Shown here one piece after another: positions 23,991 through 35,505 of a stretch of 64,000 bases of DNA (position 1 is its first letter; the number at the start of each line of letters is the position of its first letter). Source of the stretch: Cichorium intybus (lineage: Eukaryota; Streptophyta; Magnoliopsida; Asterales; Asteraceae); NCBI GenBank assembly GCA_023525715.1, contig CM042016.1, positions 83,848,382 through 83,912,381 on the forward strand, in the 5' to 3' direction. Both the position numbers and the translations under genes were made by a program. Below the pieces are notes generated by a model that was given only the letters and a program-made list of their open reading frames with translations, did not search any database and was not told the origin of the DNA.

Positions 23991-24804
23991 ATATTATAAC
24001 TAAATACCCACAACATAAAGATTTCAATGTATAAGTATGAAAAAGTTGATTTTAACTTTTTAGTTGGTTGTTTTTGCAGCAAAAGTTGAAGCCGTTACTT
24101 GGGAATGAAGCAAATCAATTATTATAATTGATGTTTAGGTTAACTACTTTGTTCATGCTGTTGTTAACAGCTAATTACTTAAGAGTTGACAACTTACGAT
24201 ATATGACATTTACCATTGTAGGGTGGTGTATTGGAACATGATCAAATGCATGGTATAATCATTTTTTAAAAATCTAATTATGGCATCATACTTTTAAATA
24301 TAATCTTATTAAGACATTAAGTCATTTAACCCCATTTGTTATTCTACTTCAAAAAATAACATTTGACCAATTGACCTTCAACATTTTCTTATTAGGACAG
24401 TGTACTTTGACCAATTGACCAATTGTCTTTCAACCTTTTCAAAAAATAACATTTAACACCATGCTAAGTCAAGGGGGGAAAAAAGCTAAAAAAGATCAAT
24501 GAATCCGATTGCATAAAATTCTCCGGGTTAACTCACTGTGGATCCAAATGTTATTTTACTCATTTATGACAAGATCAATTCTTGAACAGAATCGAAAAAA
24601 ACTGAACCGAAACCAGAAAAATAAAATTCATAGAATCGAAACCCAATTGCTTAATCGTTTTCGAGACGGTTCCGATTTTCAACATAACAGATACGTTTCG
24701 CCGCTAGAAACAAAAACGTACTTATATTTGCATATCGGAGATTATTCGTCGAAATGAAACTAATGTTCGCCACCGATAGTAATTAATCGCCAAAAAGAAA
24801 CTAT
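23991..24804. other. Helitron-2 3' interior
   Basis: AT-rich, no credible gene. An 82-codon frame at 24509-24757 has no recognisable motif. The terminal hairpin and CTAG follow. Confidence 0.5.
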
Positions 24805-24837
24805 TCTCCGCCGCCGCATTGCGCGGGTACGCAGCTA

Positions 24838-24838
<1 letters not shown>

Positions 24839-24930
<92 letters not shown>
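24839..24930. repeat. (TA)n microsatellite after Helitron-2
   Basis: About 92 bases of TA from the base after CTAG, with the Copia-2 LTR resuming at TGTTTGAATTATTAAG. Confidence 0.96.
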
Positions 24931-24934
<4 letters not shown>

Positions 24935-25305
24935 TGAATTATTAAGATAAAGGCTTATCTTAATTTGAATTCAAAAACGTTTATCTTTAAAGGTTTATCT
25001 AGTTATCTGCTGGAGGCTATAAATAAGGAGACTCAGACCCCATTTTCTGCGCCACATATACATATTCTCTCCGGAAGATTTCGACCTCCCTCCTGCTCCC
25101 TGGGTGTGATCTCATTTGAGGCAGGACACTTGTGCTGCTTGGCTTCCAAGAAAACCTAAAGGTTAGTTTTTCTGATTTATTCTTTAGTAATTTTCTTATA
25201 AGCCTTTTAGGAAATATTATATGTTCAATTAGAAGAAAACATAGATCCAAATAGGTTGCATTTGAACTTAGGATTTTAGTTCATAGATTTGCAGAAAACC
25301 TTTCA
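24931..25305 (+). repeat. Copia-2 5' LTR, right part
   Basis: Homologous to the promoter-proximal and R/U5 part of the inverted solo LTR (7686-8455). It has a TATA box GCTATAAATAAGG near 25017 and the CATTTGAGGCAGGACACTTG word, and ends AACCTTTCA at 25305. Confidence 0.88.
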
Positions 25306-25306
25306 G

Positions 25307-25318
25307 TGGTATCAGAGC
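25307..25318 (+). promoter_or_regulatory. Copia-2 primer-binding site
   Basis: TGGTATCAGAGC one base after the LTR, complementary to initiator tRNA-Met. Confidence 0.9.
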
Positions 25319-26560
25319 TTTTTGGTTGTTTTCTTGTTGAATTGCTATAATTGTTTTTCTAAAAATTAGGGTTTAAAGCTTATAAACCCTAATTGGCCAA
25401 ATCGATTTTAGGGTTAGGGTTTTGGAAACCCTAGCCCCTCCCCTCTATGATTTTCGATTTTCTCATTAAGGTTTTAAAAGGCTTTCTATTTTTGGTAACT
25501 TTAATTATTTAAATGGATAACCTTAAACCCATTTTCTGTTAATTTCGAAAATTACGGGGTTTAAGATAGGTTTAAATTAATTTGTGATACCTATCTAGAT
25601 TTAATTAATTTAATTAATTGTTTAATTAAAGGAATTTAAAGGTGTGACAATTGTAAATTTTTGTCAACAAAAGTCAATTGTAGCCAAACGAAGCGTACGT
25701 TAATCCGTGTGTTGAAAAGTTATTTTCCATAACTTTTGCGATGAATTATTAAATATTATAATACTACGTATGCTAATTCAAAACAATTATCGAGTAAACG
25801 TCGAAAATACGGACAGTAAATTACTGTAGCGTAAAAATTCGATAATCGTACAATTATTATTTTGAGAATAATAATATCCATAAAACGATCTACTCGTGAA
25901 TACGAACCTGTGGATATATAGAACGTCGAAAACGGAGTTCGTATGTGAAAGTTACAACGATTAAACCGCTGTGAACGGATAAATGTACACAGGGTTTCGA
26001 CTCAAAATACAAAATGTGGCGCCTTAAACATCAAATATGAAATAACAATTCATATAATATGGAACGTAATAATATCTAGTATTTAATTTCAAAGCCAAAT
26101 TCCATTTCCGGTAAAATGCCGAAAATCGCGAAATTGGAAGAATACTGCGCTTAAGCGCGTATTTCAACATCCAACAAGTTATAATTCAATCAAAATAAAT
26201 GTTTGACAATGTTTTTAAACAAAATAATTATTTAACACTTTGTTCATCAAAAACTTATAAAATTTCACTAAAACGACTTACGATTTTATAAAAATCACAC
26301 ATTTTATACAAGTAGAATGCTATTTTTATAAAAACTAACACACCCCCATCCCCCATCCCACCCCCATCGGCTGCACCATCATCTCCCATGCAACCCAAGG
26401 TTACTATTCACTATCTTAGATGTAATAAAGCCTAAGAATTTAATAATACAAAAAAATCAAACTAAAATCTAATCAAAATCATGCAAGATATGATCAGGGG
26501 AGGATCTGGGCTTTAGCCCACGGTGGCACGGGCCACTACTGAAATTTGACCTAGAAGTAG

Positions 26561-26562
<2 letters not shown>

Positions 26563-26639
<77 letters not shown>
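26563..26639. repeat. (TA)n microsatellite in the hAT
   Basis: About 77 bases of TA. Confidence 0.96.
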
Positions 26640-26641
<2 letters not shown>

Positions 26642-27452
26642 TTCAGCCCAAAATTAGAAGCCCAAAAGAAAGAAAGAAAAGAGATTAGCAGCCCAGCAAG
26701 AAAGGGAATACGCCAATACAGGAATACGCAAAGGGGATTAGGCAAAGGCAAGCACGCATTCTCAATTTTTCGCTGAAAGAAAGGAAGTCGGAAAAAAACA
26801 CGCATTCCTCCTCACCTCCTGTCTCGCTGAAATCTGAAGTCGGATAAAAAAGAAATCGAAGCATTCGCTGAACGGCTGAAGTCGCTGTCTCCTTGCTGAA
26901 GCTAATTCGATTTTCGAACCACTTGTTGCTGTCTTGCTGATTCATTCTCTTCAAAGTTCAAACCCTAGTAAGTTTGTTGGTTGCTTTGATTTATAATAAG
27001 ATCAACTGTTTTATGCGACGATCATCATTTTTAAATGCTTTTCTCGGTAAATTTGACTTAATTCACTCATGGGTTTGCTTTAATTACGAGTGTTAATAGT
27101 TTATTTCTTTTATACGAGATTAATTTTATTCTAAATTCGGTGATTATGTTTGGATTTGGGACTACAATTTGTCTTTTTTTTCTTTCTCGCCCTCAATTTA
27201 ATTTAATTGTTTTCTCCCCTCGATGCAAATGTAATCGAGATCAATAGCTTCTTTTCTTACTTCCCAAGTTTTCTCAACAGCCGTCAAAGTCTAGAATATA
27301 TCTTTAGTCATCTATTGCATTGACGAAACATACTTACGAGTGATATAATTGTCACCGTTCTTGAAATCTTCTATCGAGTGATATAATTGTCACCGTTCAA
27401 AGAACTTTTAGCATCAAATCAAGTAATCATGTTATTTGTTACTTGCTTCCAG

Positions 27453-27675
27453 AAAGATACATGGAGTGAAGAAGAAGTGAGAATGTTGATCGACCCACAT
27501 CAGAAGGTTGGTAATAGATGGGTGGAAATTGCGAAACTGATTCCCGAAAGAACAGAAAATGCTATCAAGAATCAATGGAATGCGACAAAAAGAAGGCAGA
27601 ATTCGAGCAGAAAAAGCAAGAAAAATGATGCTAAACATAGGAAGTCTCAATCTTCTCTTCGGTGGAGGCCCTGAT
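27453..27675 (+). pseudogene. Captured R3-MYB DNA-binding exon (MYB98-like)
   Basis: After an intron-like TTACTTGCTTCCAG acceptor the frame reads KDTWSEEEVRMLIDPHQKVG, then NRWVEIAKLIPERTENAIKN and QWNATKRRQ, followed by a Lys/Ser-rich tail, ending TGA at 27673-27675. This is the third MYB repeat: the spaced tryptophans (TW, RW, QW) and the recognition helix ERTENAIKNQWN are intact. NATKRRQ is the signature of the MYB98/MYB119-type R2R3 group known from Arabidopsis. R2 and the activation region are absent. A spliced transcript of the hAT could encode a lone R3 repeat, but expression is unknown. Confidence 0.82.
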
Positions 27676-29696
27676 CCTATTTCTATGACATTTTGGAGGT
27701 AAAAGTACTTAATTTCCCTGTTTTTTGTATTATTATAATTTATGCGGATTTTTTTTGGGCTACCCCTGACGAGGATTTCTGGTTCCGCCCCTGGATATGA
27801 TCATTTTCATTTGAACCAAATCACACAACTCTCTCTTCTCCTCTTCCTCTCTTCCTCTCGGCTCTCTCCCTCCATCACCCTCTCTTCAAACCGCCACCAC
27901 CATACACCACCACCATCATCCATTTTCAAGTGTTTTTACAAGTTTCTTTGGTAAGACATCTTCATCTCATGATTTTAAACTCTATTACACAAGTTTTATT
28001 CCAATTACACACACTAACATCTATGAAAAACCTTTGGGTAATAGCATTGTCCAAGGGTCCTCCGAGCTCCAAGGCTTGGATCTTCGTTCCTACCGCTAAT
28101 CTCTCAAGACTAAACTAGTTTTTAAGCAAAGCACGCTTCAAGGGTGAGTTCATACCCCTCATTTTCATCTTTTCTAAACTTTTTGGGGGAGAATACAAGT
28201 TTATATGCTATAAATGTTGTTTTATCCAAGTTTTTATGTGTTTAAATGTTATAAATGATGATTTACATAAGTTCATAAAACTAGTTGTTGTGTAAAAATG
28301 TTTTTGACATAAAATATGGTTAGATATATGTTTTATAAACATTATGATATATATTATGTTTGTGTAAAAGTTTCCAAACTATAAATAAAGTGTGTAAAAA
28401 TGCTAGATCTCGGATAAAAACGTTATAAAAACGAAAACTAGAAGTTGTGTACAAATGACATTGACATGAAATATGGTTAGATCTATACATTATAAACATT
28501 TTGACATATTATGTTTGTGTAAAAGTTACAAAACTATAAATAAAGTGTGTAAAATACTAGATCTTTAACATAAACGTCATAAAAACGAAAACTAATAAAA
28601 GCTACGTTTTTATAACCGGAAATATTATGTTCTAGCAAAAATGGTTATAACCAAGTTATTACACCATTTTTGTGGAAAATATCTTAAAAGATGATACTTA
28701 TAATCATTTGAATAAGTTATTTCGTTATTATTCGTAAAAAATATGACTAGCACGACGGAATACTAAAAATAGACTATTATTGGAAAAGTTTATGAACATA
28801 AGGTTATTATGACATTTTGAACATGACAAAATAACTATATAAAATTATATAATTATTAAACATTACTATATTATCTTGGGAAAAATGATAATGGATAATT
28901 ACAAGAGTTTTCATATACAAATTTTACGTAAACAAGTTGATTGAATACATACATTTTTGTGAGATGGATCTTTACAGTACTTTTATAAGTACCTACTATA
29001 AGTCCTGAGATTATAACCAGATTCTCGGTAAGAGAGCGTGATATTTGAGTATAGATCTATACGGGCTTAACAACCCCGCACCTGAGCTGTTAGCTACAGT
29101 TAGACCGGCAGGTCTGAGGTGTCCAAATTTCTAACATTCTGACGCCTGAAGAACGTCGCAGCAGGCCAACTAGTCACAGTATGGTTATAGGGTGTCTCAC
29201 AGGGGAAAATAATCAACTATATATTTTTATAAATTGTTTACGTGGAAACATACATTTCTAAGGGATTTACATTACAATTTACGTATTACATTTTAGTCTT
29301 TGGGATTTAAAGACTTGGACATTTTTATGAGAAAATATTGGATTTTTTTGGTTTTCAACACTATTGTTTATAAACAAAGGACTTTTCTTACGCAAAATCT
29401 TATGAACTCACCAACTTAATTGTTGACACTTTTTCAACTACTTGTATTCTCAGGAAATTGATAAGGTAAACCACAAGCGCTATACGAAGGGACGTTACGA
29501 CGTCGTTTTTGCTTATTTTTTATATCATTTGTAATTGTATTTGAAACATGCAACATTTAAACGATGTAACATTTTCAATTATTTAATGATGGTTGTTTTG
29601 CTTGGAATCACTATTACTCAACTTTGTTATGATATTGTTCATGAAGTCATCCACCCTCGAACGTTTCCGCCATTACGGTTTGGGGGTGTGACAGAT

Positions 29697-29714
29697 TGGT
29701 ATCAGAGCATTGTT
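29697..29714 (+). promoter_or_regulatory. Gypsy primer-binding site
   Basis: TGGTATCAGAGCATTG three bases after the 5' LTR, the initiator tRNA-Met type used by chromoviruses. Confidence 0.88.
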
Positions 29715-29776
29715 TATATTGAACTAAGTATATCAATCCATTTAAAGATATACAACTATAAATACAATGGGACTAA

Positions 29777-30530
29777 GGTGCTGTTTATTTTTGAAGAGGT
29801 AAAGGGTCTGCAGTCTGCGGACCACATCTGCAGAGCATCTACAGAGAAGAGGTGGACTAAATGTCTGCAGACCGTAAGAAGAAGACTGTTTGTTTTTTAA
29901 AGTCTGCATGTTGTGAAAATAAATTGAAATTTAAACAAACTTTTTTTAAGTAAAACACATGAGTAGGTTCAATTTATGATATTAACGACTTTAAGGATCA
30001 AAGCAAACATTTAGTTTTTTAAATAATAAAGAATAAAAATTGTGTAACTAAAGTTGAATTTACAAATAGTTTGTAAAGTTAAAAAATTTGCGTAAGATTG
30101 TGAACCAAAGTTCTAATGTTAAAATATATTTGTATGTTTCAAATAATTTATAAGTATGATTTACAATAAAAAAAAGTGTCTATTATATGATATTAACGAA
30201 TTTAAATATCAAAGCAAACATGTCTTTTTTTAAGTTTGTGACATATTTTTTAAAAGTTTTACAAATTTATCTTCATTTTGTTTAAAAACAAAGAAAAATA
30301 AATTTATCTTCTTTTTTAGGTTAAAATTGTATTAATTTATTACTAGAAAAGCTATGCAGACCCTTGAAGACATTGGTCTATGTCTGCCCCAAAAAGAGGA
30401 CGCGCATACCTTTTTAGGTCTGCAGTCTTCGAAAAAACAAACACTCTGCGAAGGTCCATGTCTGCGCGCCGTCTGCGTGGCGCAGACAAAAGTGGTCAGG
30501 AAGATCTGCAAAGAAAAAACAAACAGCCCC
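29777..30530. mobile_element. PIF/Harbinger-like MITE with TCTGCAG subterminal repeats
   Basis: Left end GGTGCTGTTTATTTTTG, inverted right end GGGGCTGTTTGTTTTTTC, flanked by TAA on both sides (29774-29776 and 30531-30533). 754 bases, no transposase. Both subterminal regions are full of TCTGCAG and GTCTGC words. A second inverted pair, ACTGTTTGTTTTTTAAAGTC (about 29886) against AGTGTTTGTTTTTTCGAAGA read inverted from about 30450, repeats the terminal motif internally. Confidence 0.85.
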
Positions 30531-30533
30531 TAA

Positions 30534-30929
30534 AACTCTCGAAAACATTTTTCGTACAAGTATACTTTTAAAATTACAACGTTAATTTTTATAAAAAGTA
30601 TAAGTACATACATACATACTAGAACGATATCATAATGAAAACATACAAAAGTGGTAGGATGAGTTGAACACTACGGATAGGCCTAAGTGTTTTGGTAATT
30701 ATATCTTGGATAAATAGAGCCTGATCAACTGTATTGGTCCAAGATATGATTAACGTATACTTAGGAATAGGTGTGGTGAACAACAAGTCCGAACACTTAC
30801 CAATAACCAAATAACTAAACATAAAATTTAAAATACTATAGGAGTATTTTATGACGCTATAGAACTAAACATAAAGTTAAAATATTATAGGAGTATTTTG
30901 TGTACATTAGTTAATTATATATATGTGTA
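30534..30929. other. Gypsy interior between PBS and upstream ORF
   Basis: No gene. A direct repeat of about 48 bases (ACTAAACATAAA through TATAGGAGTATTTT, about 30814-30850 and 30865-30898) and a TATATCTTGG/CCAAGATATG inverted pair (about 30700 and 30748) are the only structures seen. Confidence 0.5.
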
Positions 30930-31289
30930 CTAGTTGTAAAACCCGTGTATTACACGGGATGATACAAAAAAATTATTAATTAAGAATATCTAAACATTAA
31001 TAATTTTACATAAGAAATTTGTTTGTGTATCATGACATCTTGCTTTTGATTTTTACTTTTACGACTTTGTATTTTGATAAATATAATTGATTTGATAAAT
31101 CAATTATTTTTGAAATTAAATGATAACAATTAATTTTGAAATTGAATGATAATTAAACCGATCATTAATGAGTTAGAAAGGTTTCAAACCAATTAGCTTT
31201 TTTAAAAAAATTTAAAATTATGAGAAAATGACATGTGGCAAAATGAATGTGGTGATGACATGTGGCTTTGAGTTACTTATTTATTAGGA
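30930..31289 (-). mobile_element. Complete mini-Helitron, 360 bases
   Basis: On the minus strand it starts TCCTAATAAATAAGTAAC at 31289 (next to T at 31290) and ends with a hairpin CCCGTGTAATACACGGG followed by TTTTACAACTAG at 30930, inserted between A and T. Its 5' part is repeated at 1-181. No coding capacity. Confidence 0.85.
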
Positions 31290-31345
31290 TAGGATTTAAG
31301 AATCCCTTTATATACTTCTTACACCCCAATTCTCGTACAGACGCC

Positions 31346-32064
31346 ATGGCCGGATATCACCTACCAGGAGACCCTTACTACCCGGAAGAAGAACCAGAAG
31401 AGATGTCGGAAGATGAGGACCTATGGGACGAGGAGGAGTCCGATGACGAGCCCGAAGTCATCAACCCCCGCCACCCAATCCACGAGCATCATGCACCACC
31501 CCTGGAGCCGAGCTTCCAGGTATACCGCCACCCTGGTGGCCCGTTATGGATGCGTACTCCTCGAAAGAGGGTACTTCCCATCCACCGTCCCTTACTAATA
31601 GAAGAACCTCTTCAATACCCGACGCGAGAATGGGCAGAGCGCCTACGCCATTGGAGTCGCGAGCAAGGCCTGGTCCCCCTTATGGCAGGTGTCGAGACTT
31701 CTTCGACCTCAGCGAGGGAGGTTCCGCAGACCAAGCCTTACCGGTCATGATTGGGCGTATTCGCCGCCAGGAGGATCGGATCAGGGCGACATCCAGCCAT
31801 GTCCTAGACGTGGGGGCCGCTACTGAGGTCACCACAGCACGCGTCCGACGCCTCGACGAGGCTCATCACCGTACTTCCGAGAGGGTCGACTCGCTTGAGG
31901 AGGACGGCCATGGGGATGTTCCGAGAGGCCTTTGTGCGAATATCAGAGTCCGAGCAGAGGATACGGGACATAGAGTAGAGGGCCGAGGATGTCGTACGAG
32001 AGGCTGCCGACTTGAGAGCACATGTAGCCGCGCTTCGTGGAGATAGGGGATCCAGTTCGTCATG
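31346..32064 (+). pseudogene. Gypsy extra ORF before gag: acidic plus coiled-coil protein
   Basis: ATG 31346 opens MAGYHLPGDPYYPEEEPEEM, followed by a strongly Asp/Glu-rich stretch (residues about 15-45), then PTREWAERLRHWSREQGLVP. At about 31720-31750 the frame shifts to MIGRIRRQEDRIRATSS and a heptad-like AATEVTTARVRRLDEAHHRT; a second shift near 31900 continues with Glu/Arg-rich coiled-coil wording (VVREAADLRAHVAALRG) to a TGA near 32064, with a TAG inside at about 31975. I do not know the function. It is not Gag, which starts at 32481. Position and coiled coil suggest an RNA- or Gag-associated accessory protein (inference). Confidence 0.6.
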
Positions 32065-32480
32065 AGTAGTACTCGTACTACTCAAATTTTGTTATAGACT
32101 AGGATTTTATGAGCAAGCGCTATACGCTACTCGCTCTTGTATGTAAGCGCGACCCTACAATTAAGTGATTACACTCTTTGTGGGTCGTTACGTCGTTTGT
32201 TTATTGTTGCATTGTAGACCTTTGCGAAGGTCAAATTTTCCTATCTCAAATTCATGTAACGCTACAAATTATTATTAATAGGATGACGTATTTTATTTAT
32301 AAAACGTTGTACAAGTGTTTGATACGTATGTTTGATACTGGATTATGGTTACAACTTACGAAAAGAAAAGGACAAAGATAAGCTTAAAATATATAAGCGT
32401 CGTATCTTAATGACAACATACTTATAACGATCCTTCCAGAAACTAACCGACGTCAAATCTTGAATCCTTGTGGCAGAAAT
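32065..32480. other. Spacer between extra ORF and gag
   Basis: About 415 bases, AT-rich, no frame of note. Confidence 0.6.
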
Positions 32481-33069
32481 ATGTCACCTCGTCGAAGAAA
32501 CACTAGGCGCGCACCAATCGAAACACCCGAACCACCGATGATGGAATCAGCAACCTTCCAAGCAGCCGTCACAGCCGCTGTAACAGCTGCTATTGCCCAA
32601 ATTAACTCGAATGGGACGAATGGAAATGGAAGCAGAAATGGCACCAACGACTCCAGAAATGGGGAAACACCAAACCAACCGCGAGTATGTACGTACAAGG
32701 ACTTCACGAATTGCAAACCTGTGGTTTTCCATGGTACTGGTGGTGTCCTTGCTCTCACAAGATGGATTAAGAAAACTGAATCAATCTTTTATATCTCTGC
32801 ATGCCCCGAGGAATTCAAAGTCAAATTCGCTGCTTGTACCTTTGCTTAGACGACCATGTCCTGGTGGAAGGGTCATATTAAGGCTCTGACACTTCCTGTG
32901 GCCAACTCAATGAGTTAGGAGGAACTGAAGACCATGCTGATGAAAGAGTACTGTCCCAGAGGGGAGATCCAAAAACTAGAACAGGAACTGTGGAACCTTA
33001 CCATGAAAGGTTCAGATCTGACCACCTATACGAACCGATTCAATGACTTGGCAACCCTCTTGAGACACC
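32481..33069 (+). pseudogene. gag: Gypsy gag, N-terminal part
   Basis: ATG 32481 opens MSPRRRNTRRAPIETPEPPM, an N-terminus typical of Gag in this group, followed by an Ala/Asn-rich linker and FTNCKPVVFHGTGGVLALTR (about 32701-32765), then FKVKFAACTFA. Stops: TAG at 32847-32849, and a second TAG at about 32915-32920 in NSMS-EELKTML where Trp is expected. The homology runs on through EYCPRGEIQKLEQELWNLTM to the TNRFNDLATLLRHL codons at 33069, where a solo LTR interrupts. The gag resumes at 36448. Confidence 0.88.
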
Positions 33070-34111
33070 TGCGATTTTTTTTTATCACATGAAATAAAAA
33101 TCTGGGTAATCACAAACTGAATACCAACACAACCATAGCAGTGAAATAAGACTTACACATAATATTTTGATTGAATACAATTACATTCAATTCCATAATT
33201 ACATCGTTTTATTTCATCTTCTTTAATCCTTGTATACCTGGAATAACAACATAAAATACACATTCGTAAGACTATAAAGTCTTGTGAGTTACATGAATTT
33301 GGATTTGTAGTATATTTATACAAATACTCATTTAAATATTGTTTACTTGTGAAATTGCATTAATACATTCACCTTTACTTATTCTCAATTTATCCCTCCT
33401 TTACTTACCGCTTTGTGGAATATAACTCCACAACATTACTTTTGCTAATAACCTATTTTACTTGGAACATATATTATACATCATACTCTTGTCGTCCCAA
33501 ACTCACACATTATTAACTTCTTACTTGCTGGTTGAATACACAACCGTTACCACATATGCTACACAAACAACCCCTACATATTGAGTCCTTATAATGACTC
33601 TTTAATTACTAATGCTCATACCCTTCACATATATAATATATATACCGATAAATCATACATGATCTATTAAGTCATATAGATGACTTCTTCAAATATGCAT
33701 ATATCTTTACTATATATGCGTATACTTAGTATCAATATATTTATCCCTTTAAGGATTTTTATGCCATTACGTGTACCCCCATACTTACAACACAACTCGT
33801 ATAGCTGAATATCATCACATATATATAAATAACTTCAACTAATTCTGAATCATAATTTCTTTCTATTCATGTTTATTTACAAGCAACTCTGTATTCTTTT
33901 CCCTCCTCGGAATGGAATTAATCCATCCATGAGGGTGTGCTCGGTTTTCTCTCCCTTCATGGAATAGAACATATTTATCCATAAGGGCGTGCTAATTTCA
34001 TCTCCCTTCATGATATAGAACAACTAACCATAAGGGCGTGCTAAAGACAACTACCTCGCGAAGGGAAATAACATCCCAGTAGTGCCCTCCGACCTCCCTT
34101 CAAATGGGTAA

Positions 34112-34240
34112 GGTCCTAGTTAATCCCCCTTTAAGCGGGTAAGATTCTGATTGATCCCCCTTCTCACGGGTAAGATCCTGATTGATCCCCCTTCTCGCGG
34201 GTAAGATCCTGATTGATCCCCCTTCTCGCGGGTAAGATCC
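34112..34240. repeat. 39-base tandem repeat, about 3.5 copies
   Basis: The unit CGCGGGTAAGATCCTGATTG plus ATCCCCCTTCT is repeated with few changes inside the solo LTR. Confidence 0.92.
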
Positions 34241-34514
34241 TGGGTCGAATATATTACTTTTACTTTCTTCTTTAGCTAACAGGCTCAACTTTCGTAACTC
34301 ATAACATTTCAATTGCATAAGATAGTCTATACTTGCTATTTACACAATTCACCTTTATTACATTAATCTCATAACTATTGTATTCCATGTCAATACATTT
34401 CACCCAATTTTCATTTATTCTTTGCATGCGTACATTAATTTCATATCTTTCATTATATACCAATTACTTAACATGTATATGCACAACCAAGATAATCACT
34501 TTATCTCACTATAC

Positions 34515-34830
34515 TATTACTACGAGGAGTTAAGTCCCCAATTACAACAATTCATCGTATCTCATTTTGTGATTGGAGTTATGTCCTCAGTGTTTTTCTC
34601 CTTCATCTATATCATTCATACTACTTTTAAGGCTATATGACAACACATATACTTTACTACATTACTCATTATTTATGGGGAGTTATGTCCCCAAATGCTT
34701 TATTTCTTCATCTATATCATTCATACTACTTTTAAGGCTATATGACAACACATATACTTTACTACATATACCTTAACTACATTATTCTTTACTCATGGAG
34801 AGTTATATCCCCATATAACTTATTATCTTT
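34515..34830. repeat. About 120-base imperfect tandem repeat
   Basis: GGAGTTATGTCC, then CTTCATCTATATCATTCATA and ACTTTTAAGGCTATATGACA recur at about 34576 and 34680, with weaker copies before and after. Confidence 0.8.
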
Positions 34831-35384
34831 CATAACATTCTTGTACTTTTACATATACTCTTTCTACCATTTCATCATTACTTCTATGTATTTTAAGGCT
34901 ATAAGCCAAATACTAACTCTTATATCATTACTTATCTCTTATTTATCATTCATACACTTTTTTTAATATGATATTCTCATTAGAACACCAATATCATTAT
35001 CTCACATAATGCTTATCGACATAACATAAGTATTAACACATATTCATCTCTTCATATAGAAAACATAATAAATATTTCATAATATTTGCCATGTATCTCA
35101 AAATGGGTAAAAGCTACATGTACTCACCTTGGCTAGTTAGAGAAGTCTAACTAGGGTTACTCCGTTTCCTTGTCCCTTCCATTCCATGAATTTTACTCCT
35201 TAATTACCTAAGGAGTTCATTAACATTCTTATTAATACATGATAGGTCTTAACAATACATATAAAGACCACTTAACCCATGTCCTAATATACTTATTTTC
35301 ATGTTCTCACACATTATGATGCTTATACTAGAAGTTCGGGGATCAAACTACACAAATAGGGCAATAACGGGAGTGAATTTCAAG

Positions 35385-35505
35385 AATTCAGGTCACACGG
35401 GTCGTATGGGACTCACACGGGTCGTGTAGGACCTTCAGACCCTCGGATTGCAGACCCAGGTTCCCCACACGGGTCGTGTAACCTAACACGGGTTGTGTCA
35501 GGCTA
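35385..35505. repeat. CACGGGTCGTGT repeats
   Basis: ACACGGGTYGTGT recurs four times within about 110 bases. Each unit is partly self-complementary (CACGGG..CGTG). The same word recurs at 59820-59935 in another solo LTR. Confidence 0.8.

Larger units (their letters stand above)
26495..27793. mobile_element. hAT element carrying a captured MYB exon
   Basis: The ends CAGGGGAGGATCTGG and, inverted, CAGGGGCGGAACCAG are hAT-type terminal inverted repeats. The 8-base target duplication GATATGAT is perfect (26487-26494 and 27794-27801). The unoccupied site survives in the Gypsy 3' LTR (41284-41291, GCAAGATATGATCACTTTC). Length is 1299 bases with no transposase, so it is non-autonomous. It holds a TA tract, a 5'-UTR-like stretch with a possible donor (AACCCTAG/TAAGTT, about 26967) and an R3-MYB exon. 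The cargo makes it a Pack-type hAT. Confidence 0.92.
25643..29693 (+). repeat. Gypsy 5' LTR (with a nested hAT)
   Basis: 4051 bases, of which 1307 are the hAT element plus one target duplication. TG at 25643, CA at 29692-29693. It contains a tandem duplication of about 157 bases (28285-28440 and 28442-28595, sharing ATAAACATTATGACATAT-like words). Only scattered differences separate it from the 3' LTR. Confidence 0.93.

Noticed and set aside
28980..29210. Possible structured RNA gene in the Gypsy LTR (ACCGGCAGGTCTGAGGTG region)
   Set aside because: It is LTR sequence repeated in the 3' LTR copies with random differences; no tRNA or snoRNA boxes seen.
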